DNA from: Rhodospirillaceae bacterium
GTDB lineage: Bacteria; Pseudomonadota; Alphaproteobacteria; Rhodospirillales; JABHCV01
NCBI GenBank assembly: GCA_018662005.1
Contig: JABJHA010000002.1
Location: 124,001 to 188,000, forward strand
DNA: 64,000 nt
Direction of reading: 5' to 3'
The notes beneath the pieces are model-generated. The model was not told the DNA's origin, ran no database searches, and was given only the letters and a program-made list of their open reading frames with translations. Position 1 is the first letter of the stretch; the number at the start of each line of letters is the position of its first letter. This document shows, piece after piece, positions 7,914 to 16,281 of this stretch. Made by a program: the position numbers and the translations under genes.

Positions 7914-8510
7914 TCAACCTCCGCCTTTTTTCTCGTAGGCCGTTCCCCAACCCCAGGCACCCGAGCCGAAGCCGCGGGACACAACACGCTCCCGGTAAAT
8001 GTTGGAGACTTCATTGCCATCACCACCGAGCAAGGCCTTGGTCGCGCACATTTCTGCGCACAACGGAAGCTTTCCTGCGGCCAGGCGATTGGCGCCGTAT
8101 TTGGTTTTTTCGGCCAACGAGAAATCTTCTTCAGGGCCACCGTTGCAGAAGGTGCATTTGTCCATCTTGCCGCGCGAGCCGTAGCTGCCGGCTTGCGGGT
8201 ATTGCGGCGCGCCAAACGGGCAAGCGTAGAAGCAATAACCACAACCGATGCATAAATCCTTGGAATGCAAAACGACGCCCTGTTCGGTGTCGTAGATGCA
8301 ATCAACCGGACAGACCGCTATACACGGTGCATCCGAGCAATGCATACAAGCCACCGAAATGGATCGCTCGCCCGCCCTGCCGTCGTTAATGGTGACGACC
8401 CTGCGGCGGTTGATGCCCCAAGGAACTTCGTTAGCGTTTTTACAAGCCGTAACACAGCCATTACATTCGATGCAGCGTTCGGCGTCACAGAGAAATTTCA
8501 TACGTGCCAT
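7914..8510 (-). CDS. fdhB: formate dehydrogenase iron-sulfur subunit (beta)
   Basis: A 198-residue ferredoxin-type subunit that carries electrons from FdhA to the membrane cytochrome. It holds four cysteine groups for [4Fe-4S] clusters: CIECNGCVTAC near residues 13-23, CMHCSDAPCIAVCP, CIGCGYCFYACP, and the split set CTFC with a late CAEMC. This is the usual arrangement of FdhB/FdnH-type subunits without the C-terminal transmembrane helix, so attachment must be through FdhC. It starts 13 bases after the stop of fdhA with a strong GGGGAGCAAG ribosome site. No own Tat signal is present; export would be in complex with FdhA. Confidence 0.93.
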   Translation of the reverse strand: MARMKFLCDAERCIECNGCVTACKNANEVPWGINRRRVVTINDGRAGERSISVACMHCSDAPCIAVCPVDCIYDTEQGVVLHSKDLCIGCGYCFYACPFGAPQYPQAGSYGSRGKMDKCTFCNGGPEEDFSLAEKTKYGANRLAAGKLPLCAEMCATKALLGGDGNEVSNIYRERVVSRGFGSGAWGWGTAYEKKGGG

Positions 8511-8523
8511 TTTCTTGCTCCCC

Positions 8524-11391
8524 TTATGCTGCTTCGATGCGACAAAGTGTCACTTTGGATTCTTGCATTTGCGTCACCGAATCATAACCGTAGGTGCCGC
8601 ACATATTGGCCGCTTCACCAAGAACGTATGGATCCGTGCCTTCGGGATATTTATCCCTTAGATCTTTGCCCTGCCAATGGCCACCAAAGTGGAACGGCAT
8701 AAAGCAAACACCGGCGGCAACCCGATCGGTAATCATCGCCTTGATCAGAACCTTGCCGCCTTCAGGGCTATAAAGCCACATATCCTGACCGTCCCTGATA
8801 CCGGCGTTATTGGCATCGACCGCATTAACCTCACAGAACATTTCCTGCTGCAATTCGGCCAGCCACTTGTTGGAACGGCTTTCATCGCCGCCACCTTCGT
8901 ATTCAACAAGTCTGCCTGTGGTCAGGATGGTCGGGAACTTTTTCGAGAAATCCTGCTTTTGGATCGACTCGTAAAGGGTCGGCAGACGGTAGTTCCTGGT
9001 ATCCTTGTAAGTCGGATAATCAGGGACCAGATCACGCCTTGGTGTGTACAGGGGCTCCCTGTGGATGGGCACCGGGTCGGGGAATGTCCAGACCACGGTA
9101 CGGGCCTTGGCATTTCCAAACGGTGCGCAACCATGCTTGATAGCGACGCGCTGGATACCACCTGAAAGGTCGGTTTTCCAGTTGCTCTTGTCACCGACAC
9201 CCTTGGCCATGATAGCCTTTTCAGCCGCCGTCAGGTCCTTGTCCCAGCCCAGTTTCTTGAGCATCGCCATGGAGAATTCAGGATAACCATCCTTGATTTC
9301 CGAACCGACTGAATAAGATCCTTCGGCGAGAAGATTTTGACCGTCTTTTTCGACGCCAAAGCGGGCCCGGAAAGTCAGGCCACCTTCGGCCACCGGTTTT
9401 GACGGATCATAAAGAACAGGTGTTCCCGGATGACCCATTTCCGCCGTTCCCCAGCAAGGCCAGGGCAGACCATAATACTCACCATCGCAGGGGCCACCTC
9501 TGGCTTGCAAGGTGGTCCGGTCAAAGGTGACTTTGTTGGCCATTTGTTTTTTCATCCGTTCCGGCGACTGGCCGGTATAACCGATGGTCCACATTCCCCT
9601 GTTAAATTCGCGGGTAATGTCTTCGACAAAAGGTTCGTTACCGTTGACCTTGATGTTCTTGAACATCTCTTTGTCCATGCCCAGCTTCTTGGCAAACATG
9701 TACATGATTTCATGGTCGGGCTTGGATTCGAAAACCGGTTCAACGACTTTGTCACGCCATTGCAGGGAACGGTTTGACGCTGTCACCGAACCATAGGTTT
9801 CGAACTGTGTACAGGCCGGTAGGACGTAGACCCCGTCCTTGCGATCAGGAATGACCGCAGCAAAAGTTGGTACAGGATCAATGACCACCATCAGGTCGAG
9901 TTTTTCCATCGCCGTTTTCATTTCCGGCAGACGGGTCTGCGAGTTGACCGCGTGGCCCCAAAGCACCATCGCCCGAACGTTATCGGGTTGGTCGATGTTG
10001 TCCTTTTTCTCGAGCACGCCATCAATCCAGCGTGATACCGGGATGCCTTTTGATTCCATCAGTTTCTGGGTCGCAAAACGGCCCTTCAACCAGTTGTAAT
10101 CAGTCTCCCAGACACGCGCCCAGTGCTTCCATGAACCGGTTTTAAGGCCGTAATAACCGGGCAATGAATGGGACAGGATGCAGAAGTCGGTCGCCCCCTG
10201 AACATTGTCGTGGCCACGGAAAATATTGGCACCACCGCCCTGCTTGCCCATGTTGCCGAGGGCCAGTTGCATGATGCAGTAAGCGCGGGTGTTGTTGTTA
10301 CCATTGGTGTGCTGGGTGCCGCCCATGCACCAGATGAACGTGCCGGGACGGTTATTGGCCATGATCCGGGCGACGCGCTTCAACTGCGAACCCGGAACGC
10401 CCGTAACCCTTTCGGTTTCTTCAGGTGTCCATTTGTTGATCTCTTTGCGAACCTGGTCCAGGCCCCAAACGCGCTGGCGGATAAACTCTTTATCTTCCCA
10501 GCTGTTCTCGAACACATGCCACAGAATACCCCAGATCAAAGCAACATCCGTACCGGGGCGGAAGCGGACGTATTCATCAGCATGGGCCGCGGTGCGGGTG
10601 AAGCGCGGATCACAGACAATCAGCGCCGCATTGTTCTGTTCCTTGGCTTTAAGAAGATGCTGCAAGGCAACCGGATGGGCTTCGGCCGGGTTGGAGCCAA
10701 TCAGGAACATCGCCTTGGAATTATGGATGTCGTTGTACGAGTTGGTCATCGCCCCGTAGCCCCAAGTATTAGCAACACCGGCGACGGTCGTTGAGTGGCA
10801 AATACGCGCCTGGTGATCACCGTTGTTGGAACCCCAGTAGGCGTAGAACTTGCGGAACAGGTAAGACTGTTCGTTACTGAATTTGGCCGATCCCAGCCAA
10901 TAAACCGAATCAGGACCAGAGGTCTTGCGGATATCGAGCATCTTGTCGCCGATTTCGCCGATTGCCTCGTCCCAGGAAACCCGCTTCCATTTGCCGCCTT
11001 CCAATTTCATCGGGTATTTCAGGCGGCGCTCGTTATGGGCATGTTCGCGGACACTGGCACCCTTGGCGCAGTGGCTGCCAAGATTGATCGGGCTGTCGAA
11101 GTCCGGCTCCTGACCGGTCCAGACACCGTCTTCAACTTCGGCAATAACGCCGCAGCCGACAGAACAGTGGGTGCAAACCGAAGCAATGCGCTTGGCTTTG
11201 CTTGCCGTGGCCTGGGCAGCAGCCGGTTGAACGTGACCCAGTGTCGCCGCAGAGGCCAGCGCCACACCACCAGCCGTCAGGCCGGAGTTGCGCAGGAACG
11301 TGCGTCGATCAATTGCCCCGCCGATTGATCCGGCAAGGGCCTGACTGAGCCGTGAATTCTTTGATGTTCCGTTTGATTTTTTAATTAACAT
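8524..11391 (-). CDS. fdhA: respiratory formate dehydrogenase catalytic subunit, Cys type, Tat-exported
   Basis: A 955-residue molybdenum or tungsten bis-MGD enzyme that oxidises formate to CO2. A Tat signal is plain (DRRTFLR at residues 28-34, then a hydrophobic run to AQA), so it acts in the periplasm. The N-terminal [4Fe-4S] site uses C73, C76, C80 and C108. The metal ligand is Cys198 in ARICHS, followed by His199; this is the cysteine form of the selenocysteine motif, and no in-frame TGA is needed. The remaining sequence has the usual molybdopterin oxidoreductase domains, including the C-terminal dinucleotide-binding domain. Length fits FdhA of FdhABC enzymes. The small Tat protein gene lies 15 bases upstream and fdhB 13 bases downstream. 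Confidence 0.96.
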   Translation of the reverse strand: MLIKKSNGTSKNSRLSQALAGSIGGAIDRRTFLRNSGLTAGGVALASAATLGHVQPAAAQATASKAKRIASVCTHCSVGCGVIAEVEDGVWTGQEPDFDSPINLGSHCAKGASVREHAHNERRLKYPMKLEGGKWKRVSWDEAIGEIGDKMLDIRKTSGPDSVYWLGSAKFSNEQSYLFRKFYAYWGSNNGDHQARICHSTTVAGVANTWGYGAMTNSYNDIHNSKAMFLIGSNPAEAHPVALQHLLKAKEQNNAALIVCDPRFTRTAAHADEYVRFRPGTDVALIWGILWHVFENSWEDKEFIRQRVWGLDQVRKEINKWTPEETERVTGVPGSQLKRVARIMANNRPGTFIWCMGGTQHTNGNNNTRAYCIMQLALGNMGKQGGGANIFRGHDNVQGATDFCILSHSLPGYYGLKTGSWKHWARVWETDYNWLKGRFATQKLMESKGIPVSRWIDGVLEKKDNIDQPDNVRAMVLWGHAVNSQTRLPEMKTAMEKLDLMVVIDPVPTFAAVIPDRKDGVYVLPACTQFETYGSVTASNRSLQWRDKVVEPVFESKPDHEIMYMFAKKLGMDKEMFKNIKVNGNEPFVEDITREFNRGMWTIGYTGQSPERMKKQMANKVTFDRTTLQARGGPCDGEYYGLPWPCWGTAEMGHPGTPVLYDPSKPVAEGGLTFRARFGVEKDGQNLLAEGSYSVGSEIKDGYPEFSMAMLKKLGWDKDLTAAEKAIMAKGVGDKSNWKTDLSGGIQRVAIKHGCAPFGNAKARTVVWTFPDPVPIHREPLYTPRRDLVPDYPTYKDTRNYRLPTLYESIQKQDFSKKFPTILTTGRLVEYEGGGDESRSNKWLAELQQEMFCEVNAVDANNAGIRDGQDMWLYSPEGGKVLIKAMITDRVAAGVCFMPFHFGGHWQGKDLRDKYPEGTDPYVLGEAANMCGTYGYDSVTQMQESKVTLCRIEAA

Positions 11392-11406
11392 GCTGTTCTC
11401 TCCCCT

Positions 11407-11616
11407 CTAGAACCGGGCCAAGGAATAGTACGTGCGGACATGGTCGGTTTCCTGATAACCGCCAGTAGCTGAAGTCTTCGATTCGGCAGCTTCGCTGACC
11501 TTCGGTGCGGTGCCGACCGCGGCAACTGCGGCAGCGCCAGCCGACAGGGCGGCGCCTTTAAGGAATTCACGTCTGGGCAACCGTTCTGATTTGATTTCGG
11601 TTTTCTTCTTCGTCAT
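11407..11616 (-). CDS. small Tat-signal protein of formate dehydrogenase operon (FdhX-like)
   Basis: A 69-residue protein whose first half is a Tat signal (LPRREFLKGAALS at about residues 13-25, followed by an Ala-rich stretch) and whose short tail ends in YQETDHVRTYYSLARF. Small Tat proteins with this kind of tail stand directly upstream of fdhA in many proteobacteria and are thought to help assembly or export of the enzyme. Here it is 15 bases before fdhA and 66 bases after the chaperone gene. The ribosome site GTGGGAGAG precedes the ATG. The exact role is not settled from sequence. Confidence 0.8.
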   Translation of the reverse strand: MTKKKTEIKSERLPRREFLKGAALSAGAAAVAAVGTAPKVSEAAESKTSATGGYQETDHVRTYYSLARF

Positions 11617-11682
11617 CTTGCTCTCCCACTTTCATTCCGGTGAATGCCGGAAAAAATTAACGTTCCTTTGCGGCCCTGATCA

Positions 11683-12297
11683 TCAGGCCGCCATGTCAAA
11701 TGCCTGTTCTTCAATTTCCATCAACAACGTGCCAATCGTTCCAACCGGCACGTACAGTGATGCGTTTTCCGCCTCTTCAAGATCAGTGAAAAACATTGGT
11801 GCCCACGACAAAAGATGGGCTCTGAAAAATGATTGCTGACAGCCGTCGCCTTCCGGGCCGCGATGGCCCAGGATAAGCGTGTGCATGACTTCCAGCACGG
11901 TTGCGATGTGGTCTTCGGGTTCCGTTGCTTTCGGGTCACCCTGCAGCCCCAGGCGCGACATCTCGCCACGCAAGACGGCCAGCGGCTTGTCATAAAGCAG
12001 CCCGGTCAGGTAATGGGATGCATAAGGCAGCAGCTCGCCACCGGCGCCAACCCCGTAAAACAGCTTGGTGAATTCTTCTTCGATATCCTCAGGTGTCGCC
12101 TTCCTGGCAGCGGCAGATAAAGCGCCAAGAGCTTTTCCCATGGGGCTATCGTCGCCTTCAATGGAACGCAACATTTCGATGGTTTCAGGGGTCGGAGGTT
12201 TCGTGAGGAGGTTCGATAAAAGGGCATAGAAACGGGCGCGCAGAAGCTCGTCATCACCCTCAGCTTGTGAAATCTGGCCTCCCCGACCTTCATTCAT
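11683..12297 (-). CDS. TorD-family molybdoenzyme chaperone for FdhA
   Basis: A 204-residue, mostly helical cytosolic protein of the TorD/DmsD/NarJ family that binds the Tat signal of a molybdoenzyme and checks cofactor insertion before export. Recognisable parts are the N-terminal RARFYALLSNLL, the EEFTKLFYGVGAGGELLPYASHYLTG segment in the middle and the EPEDHIATVLEVMHTLI segment (the E-P-x-D-H motif of the family). The open frame runs further upstream to 12384, but GGAGGGG lies just before the ATG at 12297 and family members begin near there. Its position before fdhX and fdhA points to FdhA as client. Confidence 0.88.
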   Translation of the reverse strand: MNEGRGGQISQAEGDDELLRARFYALLSNLLTKPPTPETIEMLRSIEGDDSPMGKALGALSAAARKATPEDIEEEFTKLFYGVGAGGELLPYASHYLTGLLYDKPLAVLRGEMSRLGLQGDPKATEPEDHIATVLEVMHTLILGHRGPEGDGCQQSFFRAHLLSWAPMFFTDLEEAENASLYVPVGTIGTLLMEIEEQAFDMAA

Positions 12298-12501
12298 AAC
12301 AGCCCCTCCGAGGCTTTTCGTTATGGCTCGTTGTTCTTTTTTATTAAGACTAAAGTTATAGCAGAAAAACCGCCATTTATCCATGCATTTGGGAGGACTC
12401 TCGGCATCGAGTCAATTTTAATTATTGTAATGAACAGGAGGGGAGCAAGCTTAAAGTGCCATAAGCCCTTATAAAGACTATTACCTTAATTTTCTCTAAT
12501 A

Positions 12502-13029
12502 TTAATCTTTTCCACCATGCGGAACCGGCAGTTCGGCTTGCTCGGCCAATTGAGATGGCTCGTCATCGGCGTGTTCCGAGGATTCCTGCTCCGCAACAGG
12601 GTCTTCGCTTACAGCTTCATCTTCTGCCAGTTCCTCTTCAATTTCGGCTTCATCTTCCTCAACCAGTCCCTTGCCGACTTTGTACGCCGTCTCGACAACC
12701 ATTTCGACGATGCCGAGGGCCGAATAATCATCGTCATAATCATTGAGGCCATCAAGGTTGGCGAATACCGGGTTGCTGGTCCACAGTTTACGCAAAGCCT
12801 TCCGGGCCAGTTCCTCGGGCACATTCTCACCCAAAAAGCCCGTGTAATCGGAATCCCCGTCAAGAGACTCGATGGGCGGCAAATCGGCGACTACCTGCTC
12901 TTCCGTCGTTGCTACTTCATCACCTGAGCCATCAGGAAGCGCTTCGGCAAGCTGATCAGGTTCATCAACCTTGTCGGTGTCGGCCAGTTTGGTTTGTGAC
13001 CATCTGTTGATAAATGTTTTTTCAGCCAT
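12502..13029 (-). CDS. DUF3306 family protein, fdh-associated
   Basis: A 175-residue cytosolic protein beginning MAEKTFINRWSQTKL. DUF3306 proteins begin with a short FLxRWSxxK-type motif, contain a conserved middle block (here ESLDGDSDYTGFLGENVPEELARKALRKLWTSNPVFANLDGLNDYDDDY) and have a low-complexity acidic tail; all three are seen. The tail is very rich in Glu and Asp. The ATG at 13029 overlaps the end of the DUF3305 gene by eight bases, which is the usual coupling of these two families. They occur with respiratory formate dehydrogenases and may act in cofactor delivery or maturation, but no reaction is known to me. Confidence 0.82.
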   Translation of the reverse strand: MAEKTFINRWSQTKLADTDKVDEPDQLAEALPDGSGDEVATTEEQVVADLPPIESLDGDSDYTGFLGENVPEELARKALRKLWTSNPVFANLDGLNDYDDDYSALGIVEMVVETAYKVGKGLVEEDEAEIEEELAEDEAVSEDPVAEQESSEHADDEPSQLAEQAELPVPHGGKD

Positions 13030-13570
13030 TTTGCCTTCCGGGAGGTCTGCGTTCACCCCGCGCCTTACGGGGATCGTAGGCTTTGCGTTTGCGTTTCTTG
13101 AACGGCACATCAACATGGTGACGCTCGACAAATGCTTGCGCCCAGCCATGAATTATTTCCGGCATCTGGACACCTTCGACCCATTCATCGCCGCTCTCAT
13201 CATACCCTTCTGCCTCGAACGGGCAGAGTGTTGCCTCAAAAGCCGTTACTTCGTGTTCATGGGCGCCTTCTTCTTCGGGGCGCAGAACGACAAATACCTG
13301 TGGTGGTGACTGGCTGAGATTGACTTTGTAGCCTTCGGTTTCTCTGGGGAACAGTTCCAATTGCATCATGCCGGCGAAAAAATGGGTCCAGCCATCGCCC
13401 TCGCGCAACACTTGCCAGTCTTCCATATCCACTCCGCCGGGAATGACCCCGACCAGTTTCCATTCATGATCGGCCCAGCGGTTATCAATATCACGACGCT
13501 CAAGAACAACGCCGATATCCATGGTTCGGGGAATATCGTCTGCCTTTTGGGCGGGCGGTTGATCTGTCAT
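13022..13570 (-). CDS. DUF3305 family protein, fdh-associated
   Basis: A 182-residue cytosolic protein. The core (MDIGVVLERRDIDNRWADHEWKLVGVIP near residues 17-44, then WTHFFAGMMQLELFPRETEGY and a PPQVFVVLRP strand) matches the DUF3305 pattern, and the C-terminal part ends in a basic tail KKRKRKAYDPRKAR. It is the first gene of the minus-strand fdh run and overlaps the DUF3306 gene. AGGAAG precedes the ATG. Its constant company with formate dehydrogenase genes suggests a maturation or assembly role. No catalytic motif is visible. Confidence 0.82.
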   Translation of the reverse strand: MTDQPPAQKADDIPRTMDIGVVLERRDIDNRWADHEWKLVGVIPGGVDMEDWQVLREGDGWTHFFAGMMQLELFPRETEGYKVNLSQSPPQVFVVLRPEEEGAHEHEVTAFEATLCPFEAEGYDESGDEWVEGVQMPEIIHGWAQAFVERHHVDVPFKKRKRKAYDPRKARGERRPPGRQNG

Positions 13571-13593
13571 AAGTCTTCCTGCGCAGGGTTTAA

Positions 13594-13599
13594 ATTATA
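13594..13599 (-). promoter_or_regulatory. candidate -10 box of the fdh operon
   Basis: On the minus strand the hexamer TATAAT lies 24 bases upstream of the DUF3305 ATG, in an AT-rich stretch. No good -35 hexamer is found at the usual distance, so an activator may be needed. No FNR-type box is visible in this 176-base divergent spacer. Confidence 0.35.
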
Positions 13600-13746
13600 C
13601 CAATACTATCGGACCAGCATGTCCTGAATGTCAAACACACACCGCAATCCGTGCCCTGTCCATAGAAATCTATTTTATTAAAGTCATGTTTTGACTAGGC
13701 TTTGAAATGATTATCGCAAAACCAAAACCACCGAGGCTGCATTATA

Positions 13747-14046
13747 ATGTCTGATAATAATCCTGAATCCGAACAGGTTTCCCTCTCCAACCACATCATC
13801 AATCTGGCCAATGACGCTATGGGCGATGGCCACGCAGCAGAAGACGTTGCTGAAAGTTTGCGTCACGCGGCGGCTAATTTTTCAGCTTACGCTTTTTTCC
13901 GCTCCGAACAGTCACCCAAGGACCCAAATCATACGGTCGAAAGCTTTATTTCGCTGTTTGAGTATTATCTTGATGCCCACAAACCGGAAGATTCAAGCGG
14001 TCAAGGCTTGATGCAAACCATAGCCCAGGCCAAGGAGGAATTATAA
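13747..14046 (+). CDS. small DUF3144-like protein
   Basis: A 99-residue helical cytosolic protein. The segment LSNHIINLANDAMGDGHAAEDVAESLRHAAANFSAYAFF resembles the FIxLAN...VSxxLxYAAARFNAY core of the DUF3144 family of small proteins of unknown function. It begins 176 bases from the divergent fdh operon and ends 121 bases before the LivK-type binding protein gene. A GAGG precedes the ATG at modest distance. A short CCACAA/TTGTGG hairpin follows the stop (14061-14077) but lacks a clear T-run. The family call is from memory of the pattern. Confidence 0.6.
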   Translation: MSDNNPESEQVSLSNHIINLANDAMGDGHAAEDVAESLRHAAANFSAYAFFRSEQSPKDPNHTVESFISLFEYYLDAHKPEDSSGQGLMQTIAQAKEEL

Positions 14047-14167
14047 TTTTACCTAATTTTCCACAAAAGCGTTGTGGGGATTGTTTAATTCCAGTAATTT
14101 GGTACGAGAAGACATATTAAAAAACAATACGAATGCAAAAAGCCCTAAAACAGGAAGGAAAATCAGG

Positions 14168-15328
14168 ATGAAATCGCTTTTCAAAAAGGCCGGGCTCACG
14201 GCCCTTGTCGCGGCTAGCGCCATTGGCTTGGTAGCAAGCAATGCAAAGGCCGCAGAGCCCATCAAGATCGGCTCGTTTCTAGCCGTTACAGGTGGCGCGT
14301 CATTCCTTGGCGATCCGGAAAAGAAAACCCTCGATATGTACGTCGAGAAAATCAACGCCGAGGGTGGCGTTCTTGGCCGCAAACTTGAACTCATTGTTTA
14401 TGATTCCGGCGGCAATCCAAAAAAAGCCGTTCCCTTCGCCAAGCGTTTGATCAACGACGATAAGGTTGACATTCTTCTCGCCGGTTCGACCACCGGGGCG
14501 ACCATGGCAGTTATTCCCATCGTCGAAAAAGCGGGCATTCCCTTCATTTCCTTTGGCGGAGCCGGCGTCATTATCAATCCGGTCAAAAAATGGGTCTTCA
14601 AGACACCCCATACGGACACATTGGCCGTTAAAAAAATCTACACAGACATGAAAGCCCGTGGCATTTCCAAGGTCGGCTTGCTTTCAGGCAGTGGTGGATT
14701 TGACAAGTCCTGCCGCAAGAACGTTCTCGCCCTGGCCGCAGGCGCCGGCATGAGCGTTGTCGCCGATGAGACCCATGGCAAGGGTGACACCGACATGACC
14801 GCCCAGATCACCAAAATCAAAAACGCCGCTGGTGTACAAGCCATGCTGTATTGCGGTTTTGGCGGCGCGACATCGATTGTCGCCAAGAACTTCAAGCAAC
14901 TGGGTGTCAGCATTCCTCATTACCAGACGCACGGTTCAGCATCCAAGTCCTTCATCAAGAACGCCGATGGCGGTGCTGAAGGCGTTCGCCTTCCGGCAGC
15001 GGCCCTGGTTGTTGTCGATGCCTTGCCTGACAGCCATCCGCAAAAGAAAGTCGCTAGCGCTTACAAAAAAATGTACGAAGCAAAAGCCGGTAGTGAAATT
15101 TCATCCTTTGGCGGACACGCCTATGATGGCCTGATGCTTGCTGTTGAAGCGATCACCCGGGCAGGTTCGACCGACAAGGCCGCCGTTCTGGCCGAACTCG
15201 AAAAGACCAATAACTTCATTGGTGTTGACGGCATCTACACGATGTCCCCGACCGATCACTTGGGTCTCGACGAAGCTTCTTTCGTCATGGTCGAAGTTAA
15301 GGGTGGCGACTGGAAGATGCTTAAATAA
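14168..15328 (+). CDS. periplasmic binding protein of branched-chain amino acid type ABC transporter (LivK-like)
   Basis: A 386-residue solute-binding protein. The ATG at 14168 is preceded by AGGAAGG and starts a clean Sec signal (MKSLFKKAGLTALVAASAIG, cleavage likely after NAKA). The mature part starts EPIKIGSFLAVTGGASFLGD and keeps the family plan of the Peripla_BP_6 type (INAEGGVLGRKLELIVYDSGGNP, SGGFDKSCRKN, GTDTD-like and FGGHAYDGLML segments). It is followed by a terminator-like hairpin and then the two permease and two ATPase genes. Proteins of this class also carry aromatic acids and amides, and the neighbouring arylacetate genes make an aromatic ligand possible, but this is a guess. 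Confidence 0.88.
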   Translation: MKSLFKKAGLTALVAASAIGLVASNAKAAEPIKIGSFLAVTGGASFLGDPEKKTLDMYVEKINAEGGVLGRKLELIVYDSGGNPKKAVPFAKRLINDDKVDILLAGSTTGATMAVIPIVEKAGIPFISFGGAGVIINPVKKWVFKTPHTDTLAVKKIYTDMKARGISKVGLLSGSGGFDKSCRKNVLALAAGAGMSVVADETHGKGDTDMTAQITKIKNAAGVQAMLYCGFGGATSIVAKNFKQLGVSIPHYQTHGSASKSFIKNADGGAEGVRLPAAALVVVDALPDSHPQKKVASAYKKMYEAKAGSEISSFGGHAYDGLMLAVEAITRAGSTDKAAVLAELEKTNNFIGVDGIYTMSPTDHLGLDEASFVMVEVKGGDWKMLK

Positions 15329-15350
15329 ATCTTCGCACTTTGTAGATAAT

Positions 15351-15387
15351 GGCTCCCTCATTTCCGTATGGGGGAGCCACTTTTTTT
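15351..15387 (+). terminator. terminator-like hairpin after the binding protein gene
   Basis: GGCTCCC at 15351-15357 pairs with GGGAGCC at 15372-15378, followed by seven T. It sits in the 77 bases between the binding protein and LivH genes. It likely stops most transcripts so that binding protein is made in excess over the membrane parts. Confidence 0.75.
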
Positions 15388-15405
15388 ATGGCATAATTTT
15401 ATCCC

Positions 15406-16281
15406 ATGTACGCAGAGTTCTTACAGTTTCTGTTTTCAGGCATTACTGTCGGCGCCATTTACGCCCTCGTCGGCCTTGGCTTTGCGATTATTTATAATGC
15501 CAGTAACGTCATCAATTTTGCCCAGGGCGAATTTGTCATGCTTGGCGGCATGGGCACGGTCTTTTTTATTGGTCTGGGATTACCCATGCCAATCGCCGTT
15601 TTGCTCGCCATTGCACTGACAGTGGTTGTTGGCTTCGGTCTTGAAAAATTAGCCGTTGAGCCAGCCCGCGACGCCCCCATCGTCACCTTGATTATCATCA
15701 CCATCGGGGCTTCCATTTTCCTTAGGGGAGCTGCCCAATTGGTCTGGGATCGCAACTTCCACAGCGTGGACTCGTTTTCAGGTAGTGACCCGATCATGGT
15801 CGCGGGCGCATCGATCCTGCCGCAAAGTTTATGGATTCTTTGCAGCACGGTCGTCATCGTTATTGCCTTGCACATGTTCTTTACCCGCTCCATGACGGGC
15901 AAGGCGATCATCGCCACATCCCACAATCCGCTGGCCGCCAAATTAATGGGTATCGACACATCCATGGTCCTGCTGATGAGCTTCGGACTGTCGGCCCTGC
16001 TTGGCGCCAGTGCCGGCATCCTGATCGCACCCATATCGCTGACCTACACGGGCGTCGGCATCATGCTGGGCCTGAAAGGGTTTTGCGCTGCGGTACTGGG
16101 CGGGCTTGGCAAACCCATGGGTGCGATTGCCGGGGGGTTGCTTGTCGGCATCAGTGAAGCCATGACTGCAGGCTATATTTCTTCGGCCTACAAGGACGCG
16201 GTCGCCTTCATCATCATTCTGGCCGTTCTGTTCCTGATGCCCAACGGCCTGTTTGGCGGACGCGGGACCGAACGGGTATGA
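15406..16281 (+). CDS. livH: branched-chain amino acid type ABC transporter permease LivH
   Basis: A 291-residue inner-membrane permease with about eight hydrophobic helices. The N-terminus FLFSGITVGAIYALVGLGFAIIYNASNVINFAQGEFVMLGG is the hallmark of LivH, and the later part has the GKAIIATSHNPLAAKLMGID cytoplasmic loop that contacts the ATPases and a LKGFCAAVLGGLGKPMGAIAGG segment. No strong ribosome site is visible before the ATG, which fits lower expression than the binding protein. The stop overlaps the livM start by four bases. Confidence 0.92.
   Translation: MYAEFLQFLFSGITVGAIYALVGLGFAIIYNASNVINFAQGEFVMLGGMGTVFFIGLGLPMPIAVLLAIALTVVVGFGLEKLAVEPARDAPIVTLIIITIGASIFLRGAAQLVWDRNFHSVDSFSGSDPIMVAGASILPQSLWILCSTVVIVIALHMFFTRSMTGKAIIATSHNPLAAKLMGIDTSMVLLMSFGLSALLGASAGILIAPISLTYTGVGIMLGLKGFCAAVLGGLGKPMGAIAGGLLVGISEAMTAGYISSAYKDAVAFIIILAVLFLMPNGLFGGRGTERV

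Noticed and set aside
8524-11391. Possible selenocysteine in FdhA
   Set aside because: The metal-ligand codon is a normal cysteine codon (ARICHS) and no in-frame TGA is present.
13571-13746. FNR-type box before the fdh operon
   Set aside because: No TTGAT-N4-ATCAA or close variant was found on either strand in this spacer or in the 204-base spacer upstream of the chaperone gene.
14061-14077. Hairpin CCACAA/TTGTGG after the DUF3144-like gene as terminator
   Set aside because: The stem is only six base pairs and the following bases are not a T-run, so it is too weak to annotate.
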